From Gadus chalcogrammus (Eukaryota > Chordata > Actinopteri > Gadiformes > Gadidae): a stretch of DNA of 64,000 nt. Numbering within the stretch: the first letter of the stretch is position 1; each line of letters starts with the position of its first letter. The notes beneath the pieces were generated by a model. It was not told where the DNA came from and did not search any database. It saw only the letters and a list, made by a program, of their open reading frames with translations. Positions 52,801 to 64,000 of this stretch are shown piece after piece. The stretch covers positions 16,641,765-16,705,764 of the forward strand of contig NC_079420.1 in NCBI RefSeq assembly GCF_026213295.1. Reading direction: 5' to 3'. The position numbers and the translations under genes are program-made.

Positions 52801-55800
52801 GGGCATACATGGGCCAACCCTGGAAGACAAAGAAATACAATTAAGACTTCCATTATGGGTAGGCCTAATCCAATGAACAAGTGTTGGTGTCGCAAGATGG
52901 TGGCGAGTGTGTGGTCCACACCTTCTGCTGCGGCGTGTGCGCCAGCATCCTCGCAATGAAGATACGGTGTGAGATGAGCTCCAGCCAGGCATATACAAAG
53001 CCAGGTGCTTTGGTGGGCCGCAGGATGTGGAAAGTGTTACTGGAGGGAGGGAGAGCCGCGTTAGAAACACTGTAAGGACACCATTGGGAGCATTGGGATA
53101 GAAGCGCTTGGAGCCCATCGGGCTGTAGGAGGTGTCCTACCAGAAGGCCGTGAGGGTCTGGAAGTTGATGGTTTCCAGGACGTGTTCCGGGGCGTTGAGC
53201 TCCAGTAGTAGCATGATGAAAATGCGATGGTAGGGCAGCTGTTGGAACTCTGTCTGCCGCACGTCATGGTCCTGGATCAGCACGCCTACCACAATACCCA
53301 GCACCTGAAGACAACCAATCACCCATCAGTCAACTCCCCTTGCAGATGAACCACCTCTGGTGCCATTCAGCATCGGTTCATGGCATGTAACCAGTACCTT
53401 GTTGAGCAGATTGATCTTGGTGACGGTGTTGGTGGCCTCTCCAGAGTGCTTGACCAGCAGGGCGATGAGCCGGACGAAGGCGTCCAGGTTGTGGTAACAC
53501 TTGGCCCTGATGATGGCTGCGCTGGCGGCAGGGTTGTGCTGCTGCTCGGCCTGTGCCCGGTAGCTGATCTCCACACACATCTCTGTGCATAGCCGGAAAA
53601 ACCTGGTGATCAGGTCGTCTGTCTTCAGGATGCCCTGCTGGTGCATCTGTGGAGAATCATGCGATGGTTAAAACATACACTCATCCATTAAACAGCTGCG
53701 ATCTGAAGGATTGGAATCAGCCGTTACTTAAGGGGGAGAATGTAACACGGAGGACCCGTTTTACCTGTCCAACAAAGGCAGAGAAGGCCTTGGTGCTGTC
53801 TCTGCCGGCTGCAGCAGAGTGGTACAGGTTGACCCACTCCCTCAGCAGGTATTCTGCCTTCTCTCTCAGGCCCGGAGGGTCGTCGTACTCCGATGCCTGG
53901 GAGATGCCAGAGTGCATCATGAAGTTGGGTCCTCCATGAGCTCGGTCGATCATGGCCTCGTAGTTGGAGCGAACGACATCCATCAACTGGGGCAGACTGG
54001 GAACGGAAGATGGCGGGGAAAGGGGATGAGTACAAAACAATTTCATTTAATCCTGGATCATAGCTTCTCTTCTGGAAGGAGGACTACACTGTAGTTGGGA
54101 GAGCCCTCCTTTACCCTTCTGGTGCGTTGGCCCTGGAGTGTGCGCTGGTCCTCATCAGGGTCTCGATGGTGTGGAAGAGGTCAGCCTCTGTGATGTGGCC
54201 AACACTGCGCTCGTCTACCAGCAAAAGCTTCACCAACTGCATGGCAAAGGCTACTGCCATGTAGTGCAGTCCATTCTCCATCGACTAGAGGAGACGAGAG
54301 ACAACCGGTTATCCTGCAGCATCTTCCCGACATTCAACAAGCATGCCCATCAGACAAGGCAGATATGTCGTTTCCGGCAATTTTCAGTACGTCGTGATCC
54401 AAGTAATGCAGGTGTGTGCCGCGTACCTGTGCCAGGTGAAGGTCGTACTGCTGCATGTTAACCAGATGGTTTCTGATCAGCAATTCCACAGCCTCCACGT
54501 TGTACTTGTACTCATCACGGCACTCAATCAGACACCTAAACAACCACAAGAGAGTCATTAGGACATTCAAGATTGTGACTTATGAAAGATGCACATCTTG
54601 AAGGGGAGCACTATATCGGTGAAGGCATTGGTAACAGTGTTTTCAGATTCTGGTCGGTCTTCCCCCTCACCTGGTGATCTGCTTATTGCACCACTGGGGT
54701 CCATAGGCGCGTCCGTCTTGCAGGGCTTTGAGCACTAGTAGGTGGCACTCTCTGTAGCGCAGCAGCAGGTCAGCATCAGCTCCGCTGGTTGCATCTAGCA
54801 GACCCTCCACAGCCTAGAGAACAGAGGCATAAGAAAACACAATTCGGGTCAGTCTCTGAAATCAAAGTTTGAGAAACAAAACGCAAAAATGGATGCAGAC
54901 CCGCTTGAAAAGAAGATGTTCGACATTCGTCTCAAACCGTTAGCCTTTAACAGATTTACAGCTATAGTCTACATAGGCTGAAGAACATGGCTTCCATGAA
55001 ATAACTAGTCACCATCTCACCTTCTGCAGTAACCCAAGTGCAGCGATGCCGTCCCTGGAGTTCCGGGCCAAGGCCACGGCTTCCAGCAGGCTGCGCAGGG
55101 CTTGTGTCTGAGGGTTCAAGGCCAGGGCTGGGGGGATGGCATGGAGGTGTTGCTCCAAGTCCGCCATGCACTTGTCGTAGATTTGAGCAACATCATCAGT
55201 AGCCCATGCCTGTTGCTGTTGCCAGATAAGGGTGTATTGTTGGAATGAATTGGTTAAAAAAAAAAAAAAGTTGAAGCCAACAATCTCAATCAGCACAGAC
55301 AATATAGACGTGGGCCGTGTTTTATTTTTTTTAAATAAAGCCGCTTTAACTGTAAACTGCAGGAGTGTTAAAATAAAGAGTAAGCAGCATGGACAATGCC
55401 GAGTCAAGCATTAATAAAACCCTGAACTTTTTGCAAGATTAAGAAAAAAAAGCCATCTTTATTTTGCAAACGATTCATTAAGGCTTTGAATTATCGTTCA
55501 TTAACTGTGGAACATGAAAGAAAACTAGTTGTTTTTTATCAGTTACGAATTGAGGCCAATGTTTATTTCTTCAGAAGGTTATTTTTTACCTGGCAAACCT
55601 CCAATGGCAATTAGCATTTACACTTTACATCGTGACTGCAAACTGAACTTCAAATTAAACAAAGAAAACCAATGAAAACTAGTTACGATTTATTTGACGT
55701 CATTATGTTTGCAAAAATCGACCTATAATCACTCCAGAAAATAAGCGGCATCAAGTTTTGTTTCATAAAATCGGGACACAAGCCGCATACGGTACCTAAA

Positions 55801-58800
55801 AATAAAAAAAGTTGTATTGGTAAAATAAAATAACCAGAAAGAAACTCAATTGTACAACAGAACGTACCTTCATTGGTTGGGCGAGGAAACCGGTGGGCTG
55901 AGAGAGGTCATTGCTCGGGAGGAAGCCTGGAACATTCCTTGCAAACTCCTCATACACGGCCAGTTGTTTTGGGTCCACTCCTCCCACCTACATACAAATA
56001 CAGTTAGCCAGGCCATCACAAGCACCACCGAGTAAATCCTCTTCGAATGCAAGCGTTAACAGCAGTAAAGCCTATATGCCTTGACCCACCTTGAGTCTGA
56101 TCTGCTCAGGCATGCGCTCAGCCTGGTAGGTCAGCACGACGGGGTCACAGTAACGACGGCCTTCCTGGCGTGCATGCTTCCTCAGCTCAAACTCCTGGAA
56201 GAAAAGTCCACATCCAAACGAGTCAGACCCGCCCAATGGTTTCTCTCTCCGAGGAAAACGATGGAAAAGAGTCAAGGATGGAACTAAATATAAAACATTT
56301 GTTCATGCTGAAACCATGCACATTATTTAGACGAACCAAACTACACAACCATCCTTGGCCCAAACAAAAGTCTTACGGTGGCCAATCTCTTGTCCATCTC
56401 AGGTCCAGCCTTCTCTACTGCCGTCTTCTGGATGAAGCAGCAGGCCAGTTCACAGTTATCCTGGGCAATCCTGGCTGCAGCCTCCTCCATCATCTCCCTC
56501 TGCTGAGGGGTGGGAGCCTGCCGGGACAACGATTGGAGCAGCTTTAGGGGCAAGTGGAGACCTCTTCAATGCCAAACGACTGTGCCGTTCACGCCCCGTC
56601 AGGTACCAGCGTATCAGAGAGGCTCACGGTCCGACCTACCCTCAGCGCCGCGGCGAAGCTGTTCTTGAGGTTGGTGGCGATGCTCATGAGGAGGGGCTCC
56701 CGGCACGTGATCATCGCCATGCCGGCGGTCAGGTTCCTCATCATGTGGTGCGCCGCTACACGCATGCGAGACTCCTCCGAGTCCAGGGCAAAGTCCTTCC
56801 TCACAATCTGCTCACAGGTTGTCATGGCAATTTTGATGGAGCGGTCGACCACAGGGTGCACCAGCTCCTGGACGGCCCGCTCGACTGACTGCCGCACACA
56901 CTGCTTCAGCTGAGGGTGGGCCTGCAGCAGGGGGATCTAGCATGGGACGGAACACGTTCAGGTTAAAACCATCAACGGGCAGAACTAGAAACTGGAATGA
57001 GGTTTAGCAATGGGAGGGGCAGCATAGGCCACTTAAACCATCAATTGTAGTGCAAAAGACCAGGACTCTGGCAGTACATGTCCAACATTTTACTTCCCCA
57101 AAATATGTCACACTGTAACTGAGGAGCATTTTAAGAACGCTGATGACAGTAACTTCCATCTGGCCGATGCCACTAGATGGAGGCTGAGCCAGATGGGGGC
57201 CTCGTACGTACGTTGATGTTGATGTTGATGTGCGGGGCCAGGCCGGCCAGAGCGTAGACATTGATGTCATGATAACTGAACTGTGGGGTGGGGGGCCCAG
57301 TCGTTGTGCAGGCGGTGGTAGTGGCAGCAGGGGTAGAAGGTGCAACTGCAAATGGAAGAAAGTCTCCTGTTGGTTACAAAACGCTATTTTGATTAAAATC
57401 ATGGAAGGGGAAGAAGCACCGCCAGGCTGGATACAACGCAAATCAAGCAGAAATTATTCACGCACAAACCTCGTCAAAAGGCTCAAAGTACAAACGTATA
57501 TGCAGATACAAACATAAAACCATCCGACGCAACGTTCAGACTTGAGGAGCAGACACTGAAAAAAGATAGCAGAAATGTTTAAAGAAACGATTGAGAGCAT
57601 TGAGCCGTGAACCCACCTGTGGTGACAATAGGGAGCATCTCCTCTGGAGGCTTGGCCTCTTTCTTTGGTGCAGACAGCTGCTCCTCCAGGCTCTTCAGCT
57701 TCTCTTTGTCCTTCAGCAGCGTACCCGGCTTGAGGTCGTTAATGTCCAGAGACAAGTTCTTACAAAGAACTTCAATCTCAAACTTAAGGTTAAGCTGCAA
57801 AGAGAAACAATTGGAAACATTGGCTCGATGAAACACAACCGTAACAGGTCACTTTAAAAGCCAGTTGGCTAGAATGCCAGTTTTCCTTGTTCACAAACAA
57901 CCCTATTAGCCTTTAACTTTATCCCAACGACTCAGCTGACAGAGTCTGAACAATCTTACAAGTCTGTCTTCTGTCAAACCCTTGTGCTTTAACTTGGTGG
58001 TGGTGCAGATTGGTCAACCACCTCACCTTGAGGTCATGCTCCTGGTGCAGCTCTGCTAGAACATTCATGATGGCCATGGTCCAGGGGTTCTGTGGTCTGA
58101 ACACCTACAAATGCACACACATGTCATTTCAACCCAATCAATTTGAGGCTTTTCATTTTTCCTCAGTATATGTGCGGCAATAAAGTGTAATGATGAATAC
58201 ACCGTCATTAAATACCCTTTTCTAGGCAACCATAGGGCATTAAAGAGCTGATCAGCCCCCACATTCTAAAAAAAATATTTTTACTGCAGAAGCAGTGAGA
58301 CAAAATCCTATTCCACTTACCACACTGCGTAAACTGGATTCCAGTACTTTGGCCACAAAGGGAACAACGTACAGGAGTTCTTGCTGACCCTTCACATAGG
58401 CTTCCAGCAAGAGAGACTTCACTTCCAGGTCCTAAGAATGAAACAGATTGGCAAAGGGATTGATTTAATGGCACCAAGGTCACAAGAATGTCCACTGACT
58501 AACAAATGCAAATTAAGTTACTGACCGTGTAAAGAATAGGCTTATTCTTGGCTAGGGTGATCATGCCCAGCCAGTGGCCCAAGTTCTTCAATAGGGAGCG
58601 ATCAGAGAAATTGGCTGCAGCCTTGTCCGAGGTCAAGAGCACCTATGATACAAAATACGTAACAGGGAGTTTAGATAAGGCACCTGGGAAACATTTATGA
58701 CAATGTGTATTCAACCAAAAATGGCCATAACATCTGGTTTAATTCACACCAATGGCAAATGTGTGAGGGAGGGGCAAGGTTATTAATTGGAGACTGAAAG

Positions 58801-61800
58801 GTCAAGGAATCAAAATCTGCTTAGCACCAACACAATTTTTTAAAAGCTATTCATGTACCCTGATATTTCTGTAGGTTTCACTGAGGACCATCTTCCCAAA
58901 GTCTGGGTTCTTCAGCGTGTCCAAGAAGTTGGAGTACAGGCTGTGGAAGTTTGGCTCTATACTGACACGCTTCATCACTAGGTACTGAGACACCCAGGGC
59001 ATGAACTCCTCCTTCACAGTTTCCTTCAGCTCCTCCACCTGGCCAGAGAGAAACGGAAGTCAGATTCAGCCCAGGTTCACAGAGTTACATTGGGCGAGGC
59101 CACGTGGCCGAAGACTTCTACTATACCTTCTGTGTCATGTTCGACTGAGACAGGTTGTTGAAGATGAAGGCGATCTTTTCCTGGACGTTCTCCGGCGGCT
59201 CTACAATCCTCTCTGTCTGGTCGGTGGCTACCAACAGTGTGTCTATGTTGGTTGTGTTTATTGAGGGCTGTAGACAATTATAAGTTAAAAGTTATAAGTT
59301 AAATTAATTACCTTTGTAATAAGATTAAACCATATTTCGGAAAGATCTGTGTACATTTTGTGTGTTCAGGCATCAGAACATAATGCGGATGAACTGCAGA
59401 AAGGCAACTACCATAAAAGAGGGATAAAAACCGGAATCTGAAGTCGTCTAACCAAAACATGATAAAGCATCGTGGCCCAAATTTTCTCTTTTTCGCACTA
59501 GCCTGCCCACAATGCTGTCGGCCTTTTGTGTGGTTCACGTATAGGACCGTGTTTCCACACGACCCAATGCATAATCCCAACAAGGGTTATTAATGCAATT
59601 TAGATGTGTAAGAATCCAATGTATGTATCCAAACGATACTGTATCCATACTTCTGCTGCAGATATTTTGAGAGGCGCCCTTTGGCCAGCCGCTTCTAAAT
59701 TAATGGAATTTCTCAATATTTGTAGTATGTGATTAGAATAGTTTTCTACATACAGAGGGAGATAGGTAAAATATAAACTGTGGGAAACAGAAATGATACA
59801 TGGCAACAGTCAAAGCTTATTGCAACATAGGCTTGAAGGATAAGTAACAGTTAAAAGTCCACATCTACTTCGACAGGGCTGTCGAATCCAATTCCCTCAC
59901 TATACTGCATTACAATTGCAGAGGGGTGGTTCAGCTGAACACGAAATAGTACTTGCAGTTGTTTATGTGTATTTTTGTTAAATATGATATAGAAGTAGGT
60001 AAAATAAATCAAACACACCATTATAGTACTTACGGGCACATCCTTCTTGAAGCCACTGGGTGTAGGTCTTGCGATTGTAGTGGTTTTGGCCACAGTAGTT
60101 GTGGCGGTGGTGGTGGTGACCAGGGTGCTAGCCTGACCAGGCTGCGGGGCTTTGGGCACACCAGGCTGCTGGGACTGAGCTTGGACCTGGGCCAGGGCTA
60201 GGCTGCCCGGGGTAGTGATGGAGCCTTGCAACTTCACCGGAGGGTCCCGTGACTGCTGGCCATACTCGATATACTGTACACACAGGATATGGAAAGTGCA
60301 GAGCGGGAGACTTATTTATTTTGGAGTTGCATTCTTTGGCCCAAACCAAGTCTGGGACAAAGTAAGAAAATCATTAAAATTCAAAACATGGAAAGGGGAA
60401 GATTAGGGAAACCTGTTTACCTCTTGTAAATGATGGGGAAATTGCAAGAAGTGGCCAATTGAGGCCAAGTGTTGACAATACTGAGGATAATCCTTCAATC
60501 TAGATTTGAGATGAAGGAAAATGTTAACCTTCTGATACAAAGTTGAATGATGATAAATGTTTAACAGGGAAAATGTTTGCATACCTGTTTTTGAACCTGT
60601 CTAGAGCAGCAATTCCGAAGTAGTACATTTTTGATCCAAAGGGTTTCCGCAATGCTTCAAGAACATAACGCAGGGCCAGTCCTAGAGCCATGTAGGTGAC
60701 CAGGCCCTTCTCAATGATGCCTCCAAACAGGCAGGCGGTGATGTGGAGCTCCTTGTCTGGGTACTGGGGGAAGAACCGATACTCCTCGAATAGATTGCGC
60801 AGCATGCAATTGAACACTTCTCTCTCCCGCTTTATGGTGGAGTCCTTGAACCTCTGCAGCATCTCCAAAACCTAGAAGGCGCAGGAGGAGGATTATAGTT
60901 AACCAAAACTTACTGGAGAACAATGCTGCAGGCCTATACATTTTCACTACAATTAAAAAAGAAATTATAGTAAGTAACTCAATAGCTTTTGACAACTAAT
61001 AATGTCAGCGACAACTGATGGGACAATGTGCTAAAACAGGACATCGCACAGCCCTACAATGTACAAAGTTCAGACTCCTCTAGTGACTAAAGCTGCATAC
61101 CTCATCTACAGACATGGTGGGGTGTGGTGGGTGGTTATAGATGCGCTGGAAGTAGCTGTTGGCTTCATCATCGATCTCCTTACTAAAGTGCTGGTTAGCC
61201 TCTGGCCACACCTGAGAGAGGTCCGCTATAAGAGAAGAAAGGAATTAATTAAATCCACATTATTGTTGGGTTCTCCTGAACAAGTTACAAATTGAAATAG
61301 CATGACTATAACATCCATGCTCAACATGGGTCCCAAACAACTCAAGGTATCAGAAGGAACCAATTAGTTTACGTAGAACCCTTGGTTGATGCCAAACGCA
61401 CATTAAAGTGGAACCAATAGACTTGTATTGGAATTCTGATAGCACTTATTCAATGACATTCCTCATGAAGAGCTCGGATTACCACACCATAAACAGTCAC
61501 TAGTATGAATGCATGAATGAAGTGGTGAGGAAATGCAGTATTAGGCACGTCTTCTTACTCTGCTGAAAGGTTGGTGGGTTGAGTCCCGGTGTGCTCATCT
61601 TCCTTGTGCCGAATGGGTCACTAGTTACTGCAGGCATTCCAAGACCAGAACCAATGCTTGAGCCAATGCCTGATCCAAGAGGACCTAAAAGTAGGACATA
61701 TATAAAGGGAAGACAAGATCTCAAACAAACCAATAGGTGAGGGATACAACATGAGGATGATCATTTCTGAATTGTGTTTTTGGGCAACAAAGTCGTGAAA

Positions 61801-64000
61801 ATCTTCAGTACCCGAGTCCATGCCAGGAAGCTGGGAAGACAGGCTGCCGATGCCCCCAAAGGGTGTGCTGGGGTTGGGATTGGTCAGCGGTGGGAATGCT
61901 TTGGCTGGGGACTGTGGGTTACTGAAAGCAGAGCTCAGTGAAGACGGAAAGCCCTGCATGTTTTGGGTGTGTGAGGTGGTGGAACCACCGAGATTCAGGG
62001 AACCCATGGCGGACAAAGGGTCAATCTGTGGAAAGATCAAGAAAAACAGCAATGAAGGGAGAAACATTAGAAGACACTGAGACGCTAATGATACCAACTA
62101 TTCACTAACGTTAAAAAAATAAAAAAGTCAAATGATCAGTAACAAGCTGCAGCCACTATACACTTGAGGCTAGCTCCTCACTGGACAACATAAAAAAATG
62201 AAATGCATAATGAGCATTCAAAGTTTGTCAGGACATAATATCCAAGACTGTCGCTTGAGTAAAGTCAATCCGAAGAAAATGCTAGACTTAATAAAAAACG
62301 TATCAAGAATTATAATGTTGCTAGCACTATACTCGTCTACCTCCAGACGTCTTTACCCAGAAGAATACGCACTAATCCATTAAAAAGGTTTGCCTTGCAA
62401 GTCTGGACAATCAACCGTTTAAAAGTGTCAATTAAACATTACATTACATTGTTAAAAGTCCATTCGCTCTTACACCTTAATCTTCAAAGAAATACTCCCA
62501 TTTGGGATGATAATGATACAGCAATTTTCATTTTGCAAGAAAGAGTTGCATAAAAGATTAAGCACCGGTCAGGTTTCAATTGAACTTAACCACTATACGA
62601 ATAAGACGATGAATCTTCATGACTCAATGAGAACTGCCCCATTAACTGGATAATGGAATAGCCCAAAAGGTCCAACTGAAATCTACAAACAACATTAAAA
62701 GGGTCTTATTGGGGAGGGATGGTCAGCGAGTGTGATACCTGTACTGGAGAGATGGCATCCAGGCTGCTGGTGCTGGGTGCGCGGCCTTTGGGCATCACTC
62801 CTGGTGGCGGCTGGCGGGCTTTGTTCATCACGTTGCTGCAGTTCGCCACCATGGTGAGGATAGTCTCAGACAGTTCCTGGGACACACTCCTTCAGGAGGA
62901 AAATATATAACCGGGACAATGTTTAAAACATCTCTGCTGTGATAGCACTCCAGGCACTAAGACACAGGTAAGACAGTCTAGCTGATTTGGGTTTACTACC
63001 ATTTAAACAAAGTGGAGCCACCTGATAACATAACAAATAAACATTCATTGATGGCAAGACTTATCTTACCCAGCACAGGACTGTAGGCAGGCCAGCATGG
63101 TGGCCAACGTCTCCGGGGGCAGCTGGGCGCTCTTGGGCTGGTCCTTGTCTGGAGCCAGACCTCCCATGATTGATGGGCAGCGCCTCTTCAGGAACGTCAC
63201 ACACGCCAGAATGAAAGGCTCCTGACCAAAGAAGGAATAAAATAAATAAACATTGGACAAAGTTAGGCTATCACAGGTCCTTGTAACCAGTATTCCATGC
63301 ACAAAAAAAAAGATCAGAATTGGTACATTTATTTATTTGACTTACCCCGTGCTCTCGTATTTTATCCGTCAGCCATTTGTCTAGTTTGAGGTATTCACGG
63401 CGAGAGGCAAGTGCAGCAAGATCAATAACAAAGGCAAACGGAGTAGCATTCAGCAGCATCGACAGAGACTGCGGGAGGAAAAAGATCATTATTGAAAACA
63501 TATCATCCACCAATCGGTCTTACACTTAGTTGGACCTCTAGTAAGATCATGTCCATGATCATATAAGACAGTTGGGAGGCCTAGGTAAAAACTGTCCGAA
63601 TAAGACAGGTAGACAGAAAAGATTAATCTCTTCGGTAGTTAATGATAATTTGGTCCATTTGAATGTACCTTCAAATCCTGGGCCACATCCAGAATACGAG
63701 AGAGCTTGGCCTGGTCGTAATGTTCGCCCCTCATGTACCACTCGGCCATCGAGTGCATGATTAGCTGGCGGATAGATGGAGACTGTCCCTAAAATAAATA
63801 CATATATTCATGTTAAATATTATGCAGATGAGGGTGGCAAAGTTGATCTCTTCATGTTCTGATTCAATCAAAGAAAAAAAAAACATGAATAAGCACTCAT
63901 TCTGGAAATGAGAAGATATTAGACATCGGAATCGGAATTTTAAAAATGGATGCAACCGAGTTCAATTGAACTTACCTGTCCATGCCAGGCATAGTGCAAG
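49811..64000 (-). CDS. cnot1: CNOT1, CCR4-NOT deadenylase scaffold (partial: C-terminal ~1856 residues)
   Basis: CNOT1 is the scaffold of the CCR4-NOT complex for mRNA deadenylation. Exons: 64000-63976 (cut), 63788-63669, 63468-63346, 63221-63070, 62889-62739, 62025-61812, 61684-61559, 61225-61101, 60871-60585, 60499-60421, 60273-60034, 59267-59127, 59038-58859, 58642-58526, 58431-58321, 58104-58027, 57794-57617, 57345-57212, 56936-56640, 56517-56377, 56194-56090, 55987-55868, 55209-55021, 54813-54671, 54535-54427, 54284-54115, 53996-53765, 53646-53398, 53304-53141, 53039-52922, 52819-52718, 52593-52420, 51104-50955, 50820-50640, 50488-50356, 50233-50099, 49889-49811. All join in frame. The CNOT7-binding MIF4G domain begins near 59267 ([10 protein letters not shown]). 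The CNOT9-binding region includes [17 protein letters not shown] and [18 protein letters not shown]. The C-terminal NOT domain has [20 protein letters not shown] and ends [10 protein letters not shown]. About 520 N-terminal residues lie outside. Confidence 0.97.
51200..51965 (+). mobile_element. Degenerate hAT-type DNA transposon in cnot1 intron
   Basis: Terminal inverted repeats TAGGGCTGCA...(left) and ...TGCAGCCCTA (right) are flanked by 8-bp duplications CTACCATC (51192-51199) and CTACTATC (51966-51973), which differ at one base. Inside, at about 51495-51665, a plus-strand frame with one shift encodes a BED-type zinc finger remnant (GSIIWKWF, then [19 protein letters not shown] and QQRH), as at the N-terminus of hAT transposases. 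The catalytic part is absent, so this is an internally deleted, non-autonomous copy. Confidence 0.85.
52044..52332. mobile_element. Short inverted-terminal-repeat element (MITE) with internal 13-bp repeats
   Basis: Left end AAGGGCTGATTATGGTCCCA and right end TGGGACCATAATCAGCCCTT are perfect inverted repeats, and pairing continues for about 36 bases with few mismatches. The 289-bp body has three to four copies of CCTTGCGGACCCT at about 52100-52150 and no coding capacity. I cannot decide the superfamily because the target duplication is unclear. It sits 80-90 bases from a cnot1 donor. Confidence 0.8.

Noticed and set aside
59268..60033. H/ACA snoRNA in a cnot1 intron (human CNOT1 introns host SNORA46 and SNORA50)
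   Set aside because: I looked for paired hairpins with ANANNA and ACA boxes and could not establish one by eye; a covariance-model search would decide.

Overview
The window is vertebrate nuclear DNA, almost certainly from a teleost fish. Genes are split into many short exons with GT-AG introns, the proteins align with human orthologues from end to end, and the metallothioneins are the 60-residue fish type. The non-coding DNA is full of very long CA/GT and GA/CT microsatellites, some over 130 bp. That fits a microsatellite-rich lineage such as cod-like fishes, but the species is inference.

Layout from left to right. HERPUD1 (minus, 6596 to 1339) is complete in 8 coding exons, with an ER-stress-element-like site upstream. 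From 13118 to 7714 (minus) lie collinear exon remnants of the thiazide-sensitive Na-Cl cotransporter SLC12A3, with in-frame stops, missing exons and microsatellite invasion: a pseudogene. A microRNA-138 hairpin (minus, about 15340 to 15255) lies between it and NUP93. NUP93 (minus, 37076 to 16803) is complete in 21 coding exons. An intronless STEEP1 reading frame (minus, 40009 to 39332) follows, then two tandem metallothionein genes (minus, 41725 to 41272 and 44021 to 43510), then SETD6 (plus, 45787 to 48806, 9 exons). CNOT1 (minus) fills the right end: 37 exons down to the stop at 49811, with the first roughly 520 codons outside the window.

The order NUP93 - mir-138 - SLC12A3 - HERPUD1 matches human 16q13, and the tail-to-tail pair SETD6/CNOT1 matches human 16q21, so two blocks that are separate in human are adjacent here with metallothioneins between them. 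The protein genes are mostly housekeeping: nuclear pore, mRNA deadenylation scaffold, lysine methylation and ER quality control. The metallothioneins and HERPUD1 are expected to be inducible, by metals through MTF-1 and by unfolded proteins respectively, and matching promoter motifs are visible.

The most notable observations are the decayed SLC12A3 at its conserved position beside an intact mir-138, the single-exon STEEP1, a splice donor in NUP93 that is itself the start of a 136-bp GT repeat, and two different inverted-repeat elements between the metallothionein copies. Mobile elements recognised are a tRNA-derived SINE, a degenerate hAT element with its target duplication, a small inverted-terminal-repeat element and a fold-back element. 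No CRISPR array or prokaryotic feature is present.
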